64,000 nt of DNA from Penium margaritaceum (Eukaryota; Streptophyta; Zygnematophyceae; Desmidiales; Peniaceae). Position numbers and translations under genes: made by a program. A model generated the notes under the pieces. The model was not told where the DNA came from, ran no database searches, and worked only from the letters and a program-made list of their open reading frames with translations. Below are positions 21,598-32,020 of this stretch, in pieces (position 1 is the stretch's first letter; every line of letters begins with the position of its first letter). Where the stretch lies: NCBI GenBank assembly GCA_023375785.1, contig SZWC01000557.1, positions 172,160 to 236,159 on the forward strand, given 5' to 3'.

Positions 21598-21635
21598 AAT
21601 TTCATTGCTAATGGAGAGAGGTGCTAGGGAGAGTT
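21598..21635 (+). other. Family B interior tail with polypurine tract
   Basis: The 38 bp end in 'atggagagaggtgctaggg', matching the pre-LTR sequence of B7 (56860-56885). They mark the following LTR as the 3' LTR of an otherwise deleted B element. Confidence 0.6.
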
Positions 21636-22409
21636 TGTTGCCCTCATGTTCTCCTTGTCCATACCTGACATTTGGACAGGCAAGGGACGACTAAGCATGT
21701 AGTGCTCCCTTGGAGTCAGTCTTGTCTCCTAAGTCTGATCCAGATAGACAAGGCATGAACTGCTCCTTTGGAGAAATTCCCCTTGGTCTTACCTGAATAG
21801 TATAGCAACCAAACACCACATAGGACAACTCCTAGTGGCTTAGACATTCCAGAGCTAGTATCCACAGCAAGAGCTCCACATGTCAAATCCCAGCCTAGTG
21901 ACTACTTTTCTTTTTGAATAAAAGGGGGACAAGAAGGTTCCAAGTGAAATATTGGAACATTTTAAGGTTCTTCTTGGTGGCTCGTGCCACTTGGTGGGCA
22001 CAGGGATCGCCATGTAGGCAAGGGGGATGATGGAATCTATATTGCCCCTAAAGTGGCTCATCGAAGGAGCCAATATGCCTCTAGGCTAGATGCTTGCTCT
22101 AGGACTAATATGACTTGTTAATTTCCTGACATCAAGTGAAGTTCTTACCTTTGAGACTCCTAACAAGTTGTCTCCAAGAGGTTGAGACTAACGAATCATT
22201 GGTTGGTCTAAGCCCCAGGAGGTTGCTCTTCGGACAAAAGTGACCAAGTGTTAAGGACAGAGGGCAAGGATGTGATTCTTATGAACTACTCATTGTATAA
22301 CATTGGCTCTGAAGGTGATATCACCTCTTGGTTGTAATACCAAGAGCAGGCAACGTTCACCATTGTTTCTGAGCCTGTTTTCTAGACCGTTGCCCCAGGC
22401 AGGTTGACA
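21636..22409 (+). repeat. Family B LTR, near full length
   Basis: 774 bp from TGTTGCCC to GGTTGACA. It carries the family B tRNA-like segment (TGGCTTAGACA at 21837-21847, TGTCAAATCCC further on), the 'cttggtgggcac' block and the GTTGCC end block. Its upstream neighbour shows it was a 3' LTR. Confidence 0.85.
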
Positions 22410-22424
22410 GATTTGAGCGAGTAA

Positions 22425-22655
22425 GCTCTTGCTTTAGAGAATTATATTCGAACGTCTCAGTTTTAAGGAGTTGTCCTACGTATTGTTTGCTAACTATACT
22501 ATCCAATTTAGAAGAATGGGTCTTGTTTCAATGGAGCAGTGCATGCCATGCCTATCTAGACCAGACTCAAGGGATTTACTCTAAGGGCGCCGTACATGCC
22601 TATTCTATCTTGTGCCTGTGCAAATGGCAGCTATGGATGAGGAGCATATCAGGTA
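22425..22655 (-). repeat. Family B LTR start, 3' LTR of B2
   Basis: Reverse complement of the first approximately 230 bp of the family B LTR ('gatatgctcc' near 22650, 'gcatgcactgctcc' near 22535). It is preceded on its strand by the end of B RNase H, so it is the 3' LTR of minus-strand element B2, truncated distally and abutting the plus-strand LTR at 22409. Confidence 0.8.
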
Positions 22656-22689
22656 ACTAAACTATTCCTTGCACCCCTGTCCATTTTCC

Positions 22690-23966
22690 ACGAGACTTCT
22701 TCTCTCTCCTACATTCTTGACCTTAGTCTTTGTCGGCTGCGTTGACCATACCGATGCCTTGAGTACCTACATAGTGCAATTCATTGTCAATCGTCTTTGT
22801 CAGCAAATCTATGAGCATGTTCTCGGTCTCCACGTATTCAATGTCCACGCTTTCCTTTGCGACCGGTTCATGTGAGTAGTGGTATGTAATGTCAATGTTC
22901 TTGCTCTGCCGGGAGATGGCATCATCCTGCTCCATTTTCATGGCACTCTTGTTGTCGATACGGACCTTTGTTACTTCTATTTGTGGTACTTTCTTCTTAG
23001 GAAGCAAACTATGTAGCCATTGTTTATCCTAGCATGCTTCTCACAGAGCGATGTACTCTGCCGTAGCGGTAGAAAAGGAGGCATAGTATAGTTTTCTACT
23101 TGCCCAAGAGATAGTAGTTCTGTTCAAGAGGCACACAAAGCCCGAGGTGGACTTGCTGTCATCGATTCTTCCTCCCAAGTTGGCATCTGTGTACTACACC
23201 AACCGCAGCAGGTCAGATCCCATTTCGTCTCTAAACTAAAGCCGCAAGGGTCGTGTCTTCTATAGATAGTGCATGATGCAATTGATTACTTGCGGGTGCT
23301 GTGGTCCTGGATTGGCCATAAACCTGCTCACTTGTCCCATAGCATAGTAAATGTCAGGGCATGCTCCTACATTGCAGACAGGTAGGTCATGTTCTCCACC
23401 TCACACCGTTCTGCTTCCATGCTAGGGCTCATGAAGGAGGAGAACTTCATGTATGTTGTCATGGATGTGCTGATGAGCTTGCCATCCTCCATGTTGTAGC
23501 GCTTGAGGACCTCCATGATGTACTTGGTGTGGTTCAGCTCGATGGTGCTTGCTGCTCGATTGTGGTGGATGGCTATCCCAATGTAGAACTCGAGCGGACC
23601 CATGTCCTTCGTCTTGAACTTGTTGCTGAGATCTGTATTCAACTTCTTCAATAGTTTGATTGACAAAGAGGAGATGATCAGGTCATCCACGTACAGTGCA
23701 ACTAGCATCATTCCTTGCTCATCATCTTGCATATAGACAATAGGGTCATTCTAACACTGTCTGAAGGTGAGCTTGCTCATAAAGCGGTCCGTCTCCTTGT
23801 ACCACATCCTTGGGGCCTTTTTCAATCTGTAGAGTGCTTTGACTAATTTGCAAACCTTACCTTTTAGACCATTCACACCCTCACGCTCTTCCATGAGCAC
23901 TTCTTTGTCCAGCTTCCTATAGAGGAAAGCTGTACAAACGTCCATCTTGTGGACCTCCAGATCTGG
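22690..23966 (-). pseudogene. B2 RT and RNase H
   Basis: Minus-strand family B pol. Long open pieces carry MDVCTAFLYRKLDKEVLME and the LKKAPRMWYKE motif (23945-23755), then VALYVDDLIISS with YVDD at 23682-23693 and IELNHTKYIMEVLKRYN, then after a broken stretch RIDNKSAMKMEQDD, SKNIDITYHYSHE and MLIDLLTKTIDNELH down to the stop near 22723. The upstream half lies beyond A2 at 26461-27345. Confidence 0.85.
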
Positions 23967-24030
23967 CTACTTGTGGCATTGTACGTGGATGATCTTATCA
24001 TGTGTTTGTCCTCGCATGAGGCCCTCACGG
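23967..24030 (+). pseudogene. A2 RT fragment with YVDD
   Basis: The plus strand reads LLVALYVDDLIMCLSSHEAL, with YVDD at 23982-23993. It abuts the minus-strand B2 RT with no LTR between, so the whole 5' part of A2 and some of B2 were deleted. The frame ends in a stop at the edge of the unidentified insert. Confidence 0.8.
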
Positions 24031-24775
24031 TGTAAAAAAGTGCCCCTGTCATGGATGCCGTTTGCCGTTTTCCTGGTTCGACCACCAAGGAGTGGTCAGA
24101 TATCTTACCCGATTGCAGATTTGGACTCCCTGCATTTTTCCATGCAGTTTCGAGCTTTCAGTTGCTCAGTTTTGTTGAGAATTCAGAAAGTTAGCCCCAT
24201 CCGAAGTTCGGGTGGTAGGTGGGTGGAATCTGGGTTCCGTCATTGGTGACGGAGTAATTCCACCACCAGTGATCCTAGTTCGACTTCAATATGCTCCAAG
24301 GGCACATGGGCCATGAACAAAATGGATGTGGATGGTCTTCAGGACCAGGGCAGGCCTCCCCCCACGTTGGGATGACAGGAAGGGCGCTTCGACAGGCCAC
24401 CGTCGAAGCGCCTCCCGTCATTCCCGTTCATGGGTATGGTGGGCGGCTCGGCTCCACCATGGCTTACTCTAACGGCCGTAGCAGGGGCTCTACTGCTCTG
24501 TTTTGGGCGTGCTTGGATGCGATGGAAAGCTTAGATCACAGGCTATAAGAATCTGATGTAATCTCACCAAAACAACTAACCATTGATGATTCCCAGCCTT
24601 TCTCAGTTTCTGCAATCTGTGTTCTGCCAGAATTCTGCTCCCTTGGTGTTGTGGCGACCCAAAGCACACACCTCCCTTGGACGTCTCTTTGCACTAAGCA
24701 GCCGTGGACACTCAGGCAGTTCGGGGCACGCCAGGACAGCATTCCTGACACATGTACCTTACGAAAAATGTGGTC
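24031..24775. mobile_element. Unidentified 745-bp insert in A2 RT
   Basis: It interrupts RT between LSSHEAL and NVVSRFKMKDMG, and nothing else in the window resembles it. It has two strong hairpins: 24222-24264 (GGTGGAAT...CCGTCA-ttgg-TGACGG...ATTCCACC) and 24371-24424 (core GGCGCTTCGAC/GTCGAAGCGCC). Its base composition is richer in G and C than its neighbours. The ends have only a weak inverted match (TGTCATGGATGC near 24048 against TGTCAGGAATGC on the opposite strand near 24755), and I see no clear target duplication. It may be a non-autonomous DNA transposon, but that is inference. Confidence 0.5.
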
Positions 24776-25677
24776 AGCAGATTTAAGATGAAGGACATGG
24801 GACCTTTTGACTACTACCTTGGGATTATTGTTCACCACAATCGCAAAGCAGGCAAAATCGAGCTAAACCAGATCAAATACATCATGGACGTCTTCAAGTG
24901 CTACAACATGGAGGAGTGCAAGCCTGTTAGCACCCCCATGCCCTTTGACTCCTGGCTCTCCTCCTCCATGTCGCAAAGCATTCAGGCAGACCGGCGGGAG
25001 ATGCAAAACATTGCGTACCAGTCTGCCGCTGGGAGCCTCATGTACGCAATGGTGGGAATGCAACCTGACATTGCTTATGCAGTTGGTCAGCCCTGGGCCA
25101 GAATATTGGCAAGTCGTGAAGCGGATTTTTCACTACATAAAAAGACTCGGCATGTCGGACTTAGGTTTGGAGATCTAGAAGGATCTTACTTGTTCTGGCT
25201 TACATGCTACACTGACCCAGACTGGGGAGGACGGATCGATGACAGGAAGTCCACCTGAGGGTTTGTCTGTGTTCTGAGCGGTGGTGCGGTCTTGTCGGCA
25301 AGCATGAAGCAGGACTGCGTCTTGCTTTCTACTGCTTAGGCGGAGTAAATCATCTCTCGGTAGTGTGGAAGGAAACATTGTGGCTTCGCAGTTTGTTGTA
25401 TGAGATGAAAGCACCAGAACAAGAATCAACTATCATCCGCATCGACAATCAAAGTGCCATTGCTATGGGAGAGAACAACATGATCTCCCGGCATACAAAG
25501 CACATTGATGTTCGGTACCACTATCCAGGTGACCTTGTCGCCAAGGGTGTCGTGGAACTAGAGCATGTCGCAACCAAGAAAATACTTGTGGACTTCTTGA
25601 CAAAGCCGCTAGACAGGGACTTGCATGTTGCAAGTGCTCGAGGAGTCGGCATGGTGGATGCAATAGATGAGAACTAA
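24776..25677 (+). pseudogene. A2 RT C-terminus and RNase H
   Basis: Family A, aligning throughout with A1 10364-11203. It reads FKMKDMGPFDYYLGIIVHHN, then IELNQIKYIMDVFKCYN, QNIAYQSAAGSLMYAMVGMQ, a short deletion, CYTDPDWGGRIDDRKST, then a stop. After a frameshift it reads KETLWLRSLLYE, RIDNQSAIAMGENN, TKHIDVRYHYPGD and VDFLTKPLDRDLH to GVGMVDAIDEN. It carries several stops, so it is an older relative of A1. Confidence 0.88.
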
Positions 25678-25772
25678 AGACCAAGAAATTGACATGCAAA
25701 AACACAACATAGGGCGACAGATTTGCCAAAGAAAACTACCAAAGCAGGTGGCCTAAGGTGCAAGGGAGAGAT

Positions 25773-26460
25773 TGTTGTTCTTCTATGCCCCATGGCCACC
25801 GCTATGTCCTGACAAACAGGTTCGGCATGCACAGGTCCCTTGGAATAAGTCGCCCAAACCTTGTTTGTGGTGCAAGTCCAAGAGAGACACCAGAATTGAA
25901 GGGCAACAGATAGCATGTTGGGCTGAGGGACAATGGGTGCTTCAATCAAGCCTTGATGTGCACACGAGGTTTTTTTACCTTCCTGCATGGGGGGAAGTTT
26001 CTTCGTCATTTCTACATGCATAAGAAGAGTGTGCCACTTGGCGGTGAGTGGATGCCGCAAGTGGCCGACTAGTGAGGTGGTGTGGCGAGACCACCCCAAA
26101 GGTGTCACTGCCCACACACATTAGAAGCCAAGCCTAGGACTATATGTAATAAGCTCATTCCTCAGTCTAATAACACAAGCTGGCCTTGGATGCTCCTCAC
26201 AGAGTTGTCCAACTAAGAAAGTATAAAGAAGATACTATTTGGTTGAAGCCTTTGGAGTGAGTCTTTGACTAGCACCTCGCGTGAAAGTGACCAAGAGTTA
26301 AGTGGACACAATTGCTACCAAGTGATTGCCTAGGAGGTACTCAGTGTGGAACTGTGATCATGACGGTGATATCTTCTCCTAGCTGAAATGCTAGGAGCAA
26401 GCAGTAGGTGCTATTGTGTGGGCCCTCTTTCCTAGTCCGTTTGCCTCAGGCTAGTTGACA
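25773..26460 (+). repeat. Family A 3' LTR of A2
   Basis: A 688-bp LTR from TGTTGTTCTTC to GTTGACA, preceded by the tract 'caagggagaga'. It gives the true length of the family A LTR. The tRNA-like boxes are decayed here (gaagggcaaca and aatcaagcc), as expected in an older copy. Confidence 0.9.
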
Positions 26461-27345
26461 GAAAGTACCATCTTGTTTTAACATTTTCCTAAATACTCAC
26501 TTTGATACCACCAGGTGTGTGTTTGGGAGTCTGTCTAGCAAGACCCATGTTCCGTTCTCTTCAATGGATAAGAGTTCTCTATGCACTGCCTTTTTCCACT
26601 TTGCCGCATTTAGCATGTTCATAGCCTCCATTACGGTCACAGGCTCTAGCTAAGCAAAGCATAGTGAGCTAAGTCTAATCCATTCTACACTCTGAGCATC
26701 ATACATGGGCAGATGTTTCTTTAGCCGCGTTCTACGTTGGATTATTACTGGTGGTCCTTCAAGGCTTAGTTGCTTGTATTGTTCGTGTGTTGCTAGTGAT
26801 CCGTTGTTTGAGAAGGAACAACCGGTGCCTTGGAATTGGACTCAAAGGCCTAGAGTGACTCAAAATCGGTGTCAAAGTACGTCGCTATCTCAGCCTACAT
26901 AGCCACTCTGACTGTAGTACCATCTTTCATTGGCACCAATTGCCAATTCTCAGGTGCCTCATTACCTATCTGTAGCATTATAGCCATCTCTCCTGTTTTT
27001 GGAGCATGGATATGATCCAACAACTCTCCCTTGCCAATAATTCTTTCTATTAACTCGATATCTCGGCTCCTGATCAGCTTTCTAGCGGCTTGGTCTCATA
27101 ACGAGTATGCCTTGTGGGCAGTTTTGTACCCGACCATTAGACACTTGCGATCGTGTGCGTCGAGCTTGCCACTTCCTTCTTTTGCTTGGAAGTTTTCCTA
27201 GGCAGTATAGCCAATGACTATCAAGTGTGAGGCATCTAGCTTCTTTCCTCGCAAAGCTTCATGTGGCATCCGCAGCTGCTTCTTTTGCTGCTTCTTAATA
27301 TGCATACCAACCGCGACTGCCACAGGGAGATGCACAAGGTAGCAA
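26461..27345 (-). pseudogene. B2 integrase C-terminus to RT start
   Basis: Minus-strand family B: an integrase C-terminal block (GKKLDASHL, AKEGSGKLDAHDRKCLMVGYK), the linker (GNEAPENWQL) and the RT start (NGTWVLL). It is the upstream half of B2 and resumes, after the A2 insertion and a local deletion, at 23966. Beyond about 27345 the sequence switches to family C gag on the plus strand. Confidence 0.8.
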
Positions 27346-27359
27346 GGGGTTCTTCTAGC

Positions 27360-28010
27360 CCAACACCATGTATAACCTACTTATTCAGCATGTTAGTAAC
27401 AAGGATTCTACAAAGGCGAGATGGGACAAGTTGTGCAAGAAGCATGAGGGTAAGGTTCCTTCATTCCTCATGCTTTTTGAGGAGAAGATGATTGCATTGA
27501 AAATGCATGGCGCCAAAGGGATGGAGGCATACTTGGACATGACAAAGGAGCTAACAAAATAGCTGAAAGCAGGCAACAACCCTGTGGAAGAGACGTGCTT
27601 CATCATCCTCTTGTTGATGGTACTCTTAACGAGCTATGACACGGTGGGATAGTCACTGGAGTGCCAGCCGACTCTCGACTTGGGCTTTATATGCATGCTT
27701 CTTGTCTTGTTTGAACTTCATAGTAATGCAGCAAAATGCAAGAGGCGGAGCAGTTGTGAAGCAGATCCTATGGCCATGGGCTCACGCAACAGCTGTTTAG
27801 ATAACAGAGAGGCAAGAAGATAGGAAAGTGCCACCATTTCTTGAAAAACAAAAAGAACAAGAAAGAACACTTCAAGCTCAGGGTGAACCAAAAGAAGTAG
27901 TATTAGCAACAACAAAACTAGCAATCTTCATAGCTGTAGAAACCTCACTCACATCAACATCAGAAAGCAGCAACAAAACCGAAATGGAGTGCACCATTTT
28001 GGCAACATGA
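27360..28010 (+). pseudogene. C5 gag remnant
   Basis: Starts inside the gag core without LTR or leader: MYNLLIQHVSNKDSTKARWD, LCKKHEGKVPSFLML, EEKMIALKMHGAKGMEAYLD (27368-27560), then degraded sequence with a lost zinc knuckle near 27830. It has several stops. Confidence 0.78.
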
Positions 28011-28014
28011 ACGT

Positions 28015-28925
28015 GGCAAAGGAGGTGCGTGACCACCTCTTCATAGCGGTGTCTGCTATGTTGCAACAGGACAAGGCTGATCTTGCATGGTAAATGGACT
28101 CAGGGTGTACTGAAAGCCTGAGGCATCACAATGAGTGGTTTTACGTAGCTGCTCTCCATCCTCACCCCTCCCAACCAATTGCTTTGGGTGATGATCGAGT
28201 GGTGTATTCTAAGGCAACTGAGATTGTGGATATGTGGTTGGAAGCCCCGTGTGGCATTAAAGAGGAAGTGTTCCATGGTGTGCTGTATGTACCCGGTGCT
28301 ACATTCAACCTCCTAGACCAACACAGGAATATGATTCGTCTTTGACGACGATTATGACTACGTCCTTGATAAGGAAACAAGAGAGGAGCTGGCCATGTCT
28401 GTGAAGGAAGGTGACATGTACTACCTGTTGGATGCAACCAATATCTTGCATGAGTAGTGTCTCGTGGCATTGCTACAGGTGACAGATGGTGAAATTCAAC
28501 ACTTGCGCTACGGCCATATCTGCATGCACGCCTTGTAGCAACTACAAACAAAGCTAATGGTGCGTGACTGACCCACCATCTCAAATACAGAGCAGTAGTT
28601 ATGGATCACTTACTTTGAGGGAAGCAGCTTTGCAAGGCATTCTCTCAAGCAAAGAAGCACGCAAAGGAGGTGCTAAAGCTAGTCCACACGATCTTGTGTG
28701 ACCCGATGTACACACAGAGCTTTGGAGGCTCTAGGTACTCCTTGGATTCCAAGGACGAGTACTTTGACAGGTTCAATGAGTTCAAGGTAATGGTGGAGAA
28801 CCAGACCGACAAGAAGATCAAGGCACTGCGCAACGACCATGGTGGACAATACGTGAGGAAGGACTTAATGACTACCTTTCAGGAGCTGGCATGAAGGCGC
28901 ATACAGCACCATACTTTTCGCAATA
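28015..28925 (+). pseudogene. C5 protease-integrase remnant
   Basis: Protease motif MDSGCTESLRHHNEWF at 28094 (D-S-G kept), then KATEIVDMWLEAPCG, VFHGVLYVPGATFNLL and a frameshift. GAG_pre-integrase is near 28500. Integrase reads LKLVHTILCDPMYTQSFGG with the second-Asp motif changed to KALRNDHGGQY at 28810-28850. The core lacks about 100 bp between the first and second motif, and the Glu motif is destroyed near 28925. Confidence 0.8.
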
Positions 28926-30395
28926 GAACGCTATGTAGCAGGACATATAGTCGCAGCTCAACAACGGTACGTGAGAGCCGACTGAGCTTCCACCAGGATG
29001 CAAGGTGATAAAGTACAAGTGGGTGTTCAACAAGAAGAGGGGCGCATATGGCAACCTAAAAAGGTACAAGGCAAGGCTCCTTACCAAGGGCTACTTATAG
29101 CACAAAGGCATCGACTACATTGAAACCTTTGCTCCTTTTGCAAAGGTTTCCTCCATGCACACGCTCCTCTGTTCTGCAACAGCTTAAAACCTTGAGATCC
29201 ATCACAAGGATGTCAAGACATGTTTGTTACACAATGACTTGATGAAGGAGATATTAATGGAATAGCCAGAGTGATTTGTCATGGATGGCCAAGAGCACCT
29301 GGTTTGTAGGTTGTATAAATCGTTGTATGGCCTCAAGCAAACGTTGCGTACTTGGAACCAGATATTTGATGCGGCGCTGCTGTTCATGGGGTTCAAGCAC
29401 AGCAAGTGTAACTACAACTTGTATTGCTTGTAGTATAGGCATGAGATCCTCATGTGGATGACCTGCTCCTCCCTCTCAACAGCATGTGTGCACTGTATGA
29501 GTTCAGGCAGACCATGCAGGAGCGCTTCCAGATGTATGATCTCATAGAGGCCTCATACTCCCTTGGCATCCTGATCACGCATGACCGCAAATCATGCTTT
29601 CTTTTTCTTTGGCAGAGTCATTGTGTGAAGATGTCTAGTAGCCATTTGGCATGGCAGAGGCCAGACCCATTGGCATGCTAGTGGAGACATGGTAGTATCT
29701 CTTAAGCTTCAATGGAGAAACAGATGCATCTGCGTAACAAATGTACTAGACCACCATCGGTATTCTGATGTACTTGCTGGAGGCAACCAGACTGGACCTT
29801 ACATAGGCTGTGAGCACTGTGAGACGGCACATGGATTATCCCGGACCTGAGCAGTAGAAGGCAGTGATGGTGATCTCCCGCTACCTTGCTGGAACCATCT
29901 ACATTGGCATCACCTACAACGGCAATGACAGCAACATCATCTGCTACAGAGATGCAGATTGGGTTTCAATTTGTGAGGACCACAAGTCCATCTCTGGACA
30001 TGTGTTCCTCGTGAATGGCATGGCCATCAGCTCGTGGGGCAAGCTACAAGAGGTCATGGCTATGGAAGCTACTTATGTCTCTCTTGGCTCTAAAGCCAAG
30101 GAAGCAATTTGGCTTCAACGTCTCTTGATAGAGATGAATGGACGTATAGTAGTTCCAGTTGATTTTCATGTGGAAAACTAGAGTGCAATCACACTCGCCA
30201 AGAATCATGGGCATCATGCAGGTACTAAGCACATTGACATCGCATATCACTTCATGAGGCACATGGTATAGGAGGGTGACTTCAAGTTGGATGTTACTCA
30301 AACTAGTAAGCAAGCTGCTCATTTCCGCACAAAGCTATTAACCGGTGAGAAAACGCAGTTGTGCATGAAGGCATGTGGACTCGGCTCACTTTAAC
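28926..30395 (+). pseudogene. C5 RT and RNase H remnant
   Basis: Reads VIKYKWVFNKKRGAYGN (29010), LEIHHKDVKTCLLHNDL (29195), VCRLYKSLYGLKQTLRTWN (29310), a damaged active site (ILMWMTCSS where IIYVDDMLL is expected, 29450), then RNase H: YRDADWVSICEDHKSISGHVF, YVSLGSKAKEAIWLQRLL and TKHIDIAYHFMRHMV (29940-30270). Integrase and RT are joined by a deletion that removed the C-terminal integrase. Confidence 0.82.
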
Positions 30396-30438
30396 TATGG
30401 CAAAGTGGGAGAATGTTGTGGAAGGAGCCATCCACCTC
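30396..30438 (+). repeat. Polypurine tract and 25-bp stub of family C LTR
   Basis: 'ggcaaagtgggagaa' precedes TGTTGTGGAAGGAGCC at 30414. Only about 25 bp of LTR remain before RT sequence restarts (DDVLLSN). This is the scar joining two C units. Confidence 0.78.
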
Positions 30439-31365
30439 ATTTTCATGTTGATGACGTCCTTCTCTCCAACATGTCTACACTATAGGAGCAAAAGGATGCC
30501 ATACACAAATGCATCCAGATGTGTGATCTAGGGGAGGGGTCATGACTCCTTAGCATGTTGATCACGCGTGATAACAAATCACGCTCTCTTGCTTTGGCAG
30601 AGCCGCCACATCAAGGACATGCAACAGTGGCTCAACATGACAGATGCCAAACACATCGGCAAGCCACTGGAGACGTCACAGTACCTTGTGAGCTTCAACG
30701 GAGAGGCCCATGCAGCTAAGCGGCACAGGTACAAGAGCGCCATCAGTTGTCTCATATACCTAATGATGGCAACCAGGCTGGATCTCTGACACACTGCAAG
30801 CGCTGTGAGTCGACATAGGACTAATCCTAGACATGAGCACCAATAAATAGTGAAGCATATCTTCCACTACCTTGCTGGAGTCATCAACGTTAGAATTGCT
30901 TACAACAGTAACAAAAATATCATCATCAATTGCACAGATGCAGGTTGGGCTTGAAACCATGAGGACCACAAGTCCAAATCTGGACATGTGTTCCTCATCA
31001 ATGACGGGGCTATCAGTAGGTGTAGTAAACGGTATGAGGTTGTGGCCACCTCAAGCACGGAAGCTGAGTACGTCTCTCTCAGGTTTGGAGCCAATGAAGA
31101 AGCTTGGATTTAGGGTCTCATGGCGGAAATGAGAGGAAGTGTGGTAGTTCCAGTTTTGACACGCGTCAACAACCAGAGCGCAAGGGTACTCGCCACGAAT
31201 CCTCTGTGCCATGCGCATACCAAAGACATCCACATCGCACATCATTTCATCAGACACATGGTACACAACTGTGCTATCAAGCTGGAGTTTCCTCCAACCT
31301 GCAAGCAGGTTGCCGAGTTGGGCACCCGTGAGAAGTAGCAGTTCTGCATTAAGGCATGTTGTCTG
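30439..31365 (+). pseudogene. C6 RT end and RNase H
   Basis: A second copy of the RT active-site-to-RNase H segment, in tandem with C5. It starts with FHVDDVLLSNMS (YVDD changed to HVDD), then passes frameshifts through LITRDNKSRSL and the region of RLMAEMRGSVVVPVL, VNNQSARVLATNPLCHA and HIAHHFIRHMVHNCAIKLE to the stop at 31336. All RNase H acidic motifs are partly altered. Confidence 0.8.
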
Positions 31366-31396
31366 AGCCAACTCTGACCATGACAAGGTGAGAGAC

Positions 31397-32020
31397 TATC
31401 AGGAATGGAAACTACCCGTGACTTTGAGGTTGATCCAACGAACAGATAGAGAGATTTGAATTTTCAAGTTTTTCGCAGTCATCAACAGCCCGTGGCTGGG
31501 TGACCATGGATGATTGCTCCAACCCTTAGCCTCAGAAAAGAAAAAGGCAAGAGGTCCAGGGTCAAGACCTGATGGGAGAAACATCCAAAAAATTCCTACA
31601 TCCTTGCAGAACCTTGTCAGAGTGTCCTAACTAGAAAAACGACACCGATCCCTACATTTAAGCTGGGGTGAGATCATCGTGTGCTAGCCATGGAGACATG
31701 GAAATTTTCCATGGGATAGTGGGTTATGTGACCACTACAAGTGTGCCATGCTAGCATTTTCTAGCTGTCTTGGTTGTGTGTGAGTGGTCGGCCTGATTAC
31801 TACGCTGATTTCCTCCATTGTGTAAGTTTATTAACTCTAGTGTGTGAGCCTTAGCCTCCATGGCTAAGCGGTTTAGCTTATGAGAGGGCTGACTTGCCCA
31901 AGCTCTTCCTCTTTATGTACTCCATGATTTGTAGTGATTCAACAACCATTCACTAGTACAAGTGATGCCCTTCAGTCCCACATGCATGTTGCTTTAAAGC
32001 TCCCTCTCTCCTCTATTTTC
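31397..32020 (+). repeat. Family C LTR, 3' LTR of C6, truncated
   Basis: Starts TATCAGGAATGG (the TG terminus mutated) after 'gacaaggtgagagac'. It follows family C to 'ctccctctctcctc' at about 32020 and then switches to a minus-strand family B interior. Confidence 0.78.

Noticed and set aside
24291-24838. Coding gene in the unidentified insert
   Set aside because: The ORFs are 85-100 codons, overlap on both strands and have no motif. The hairpins are the better-supported feature.
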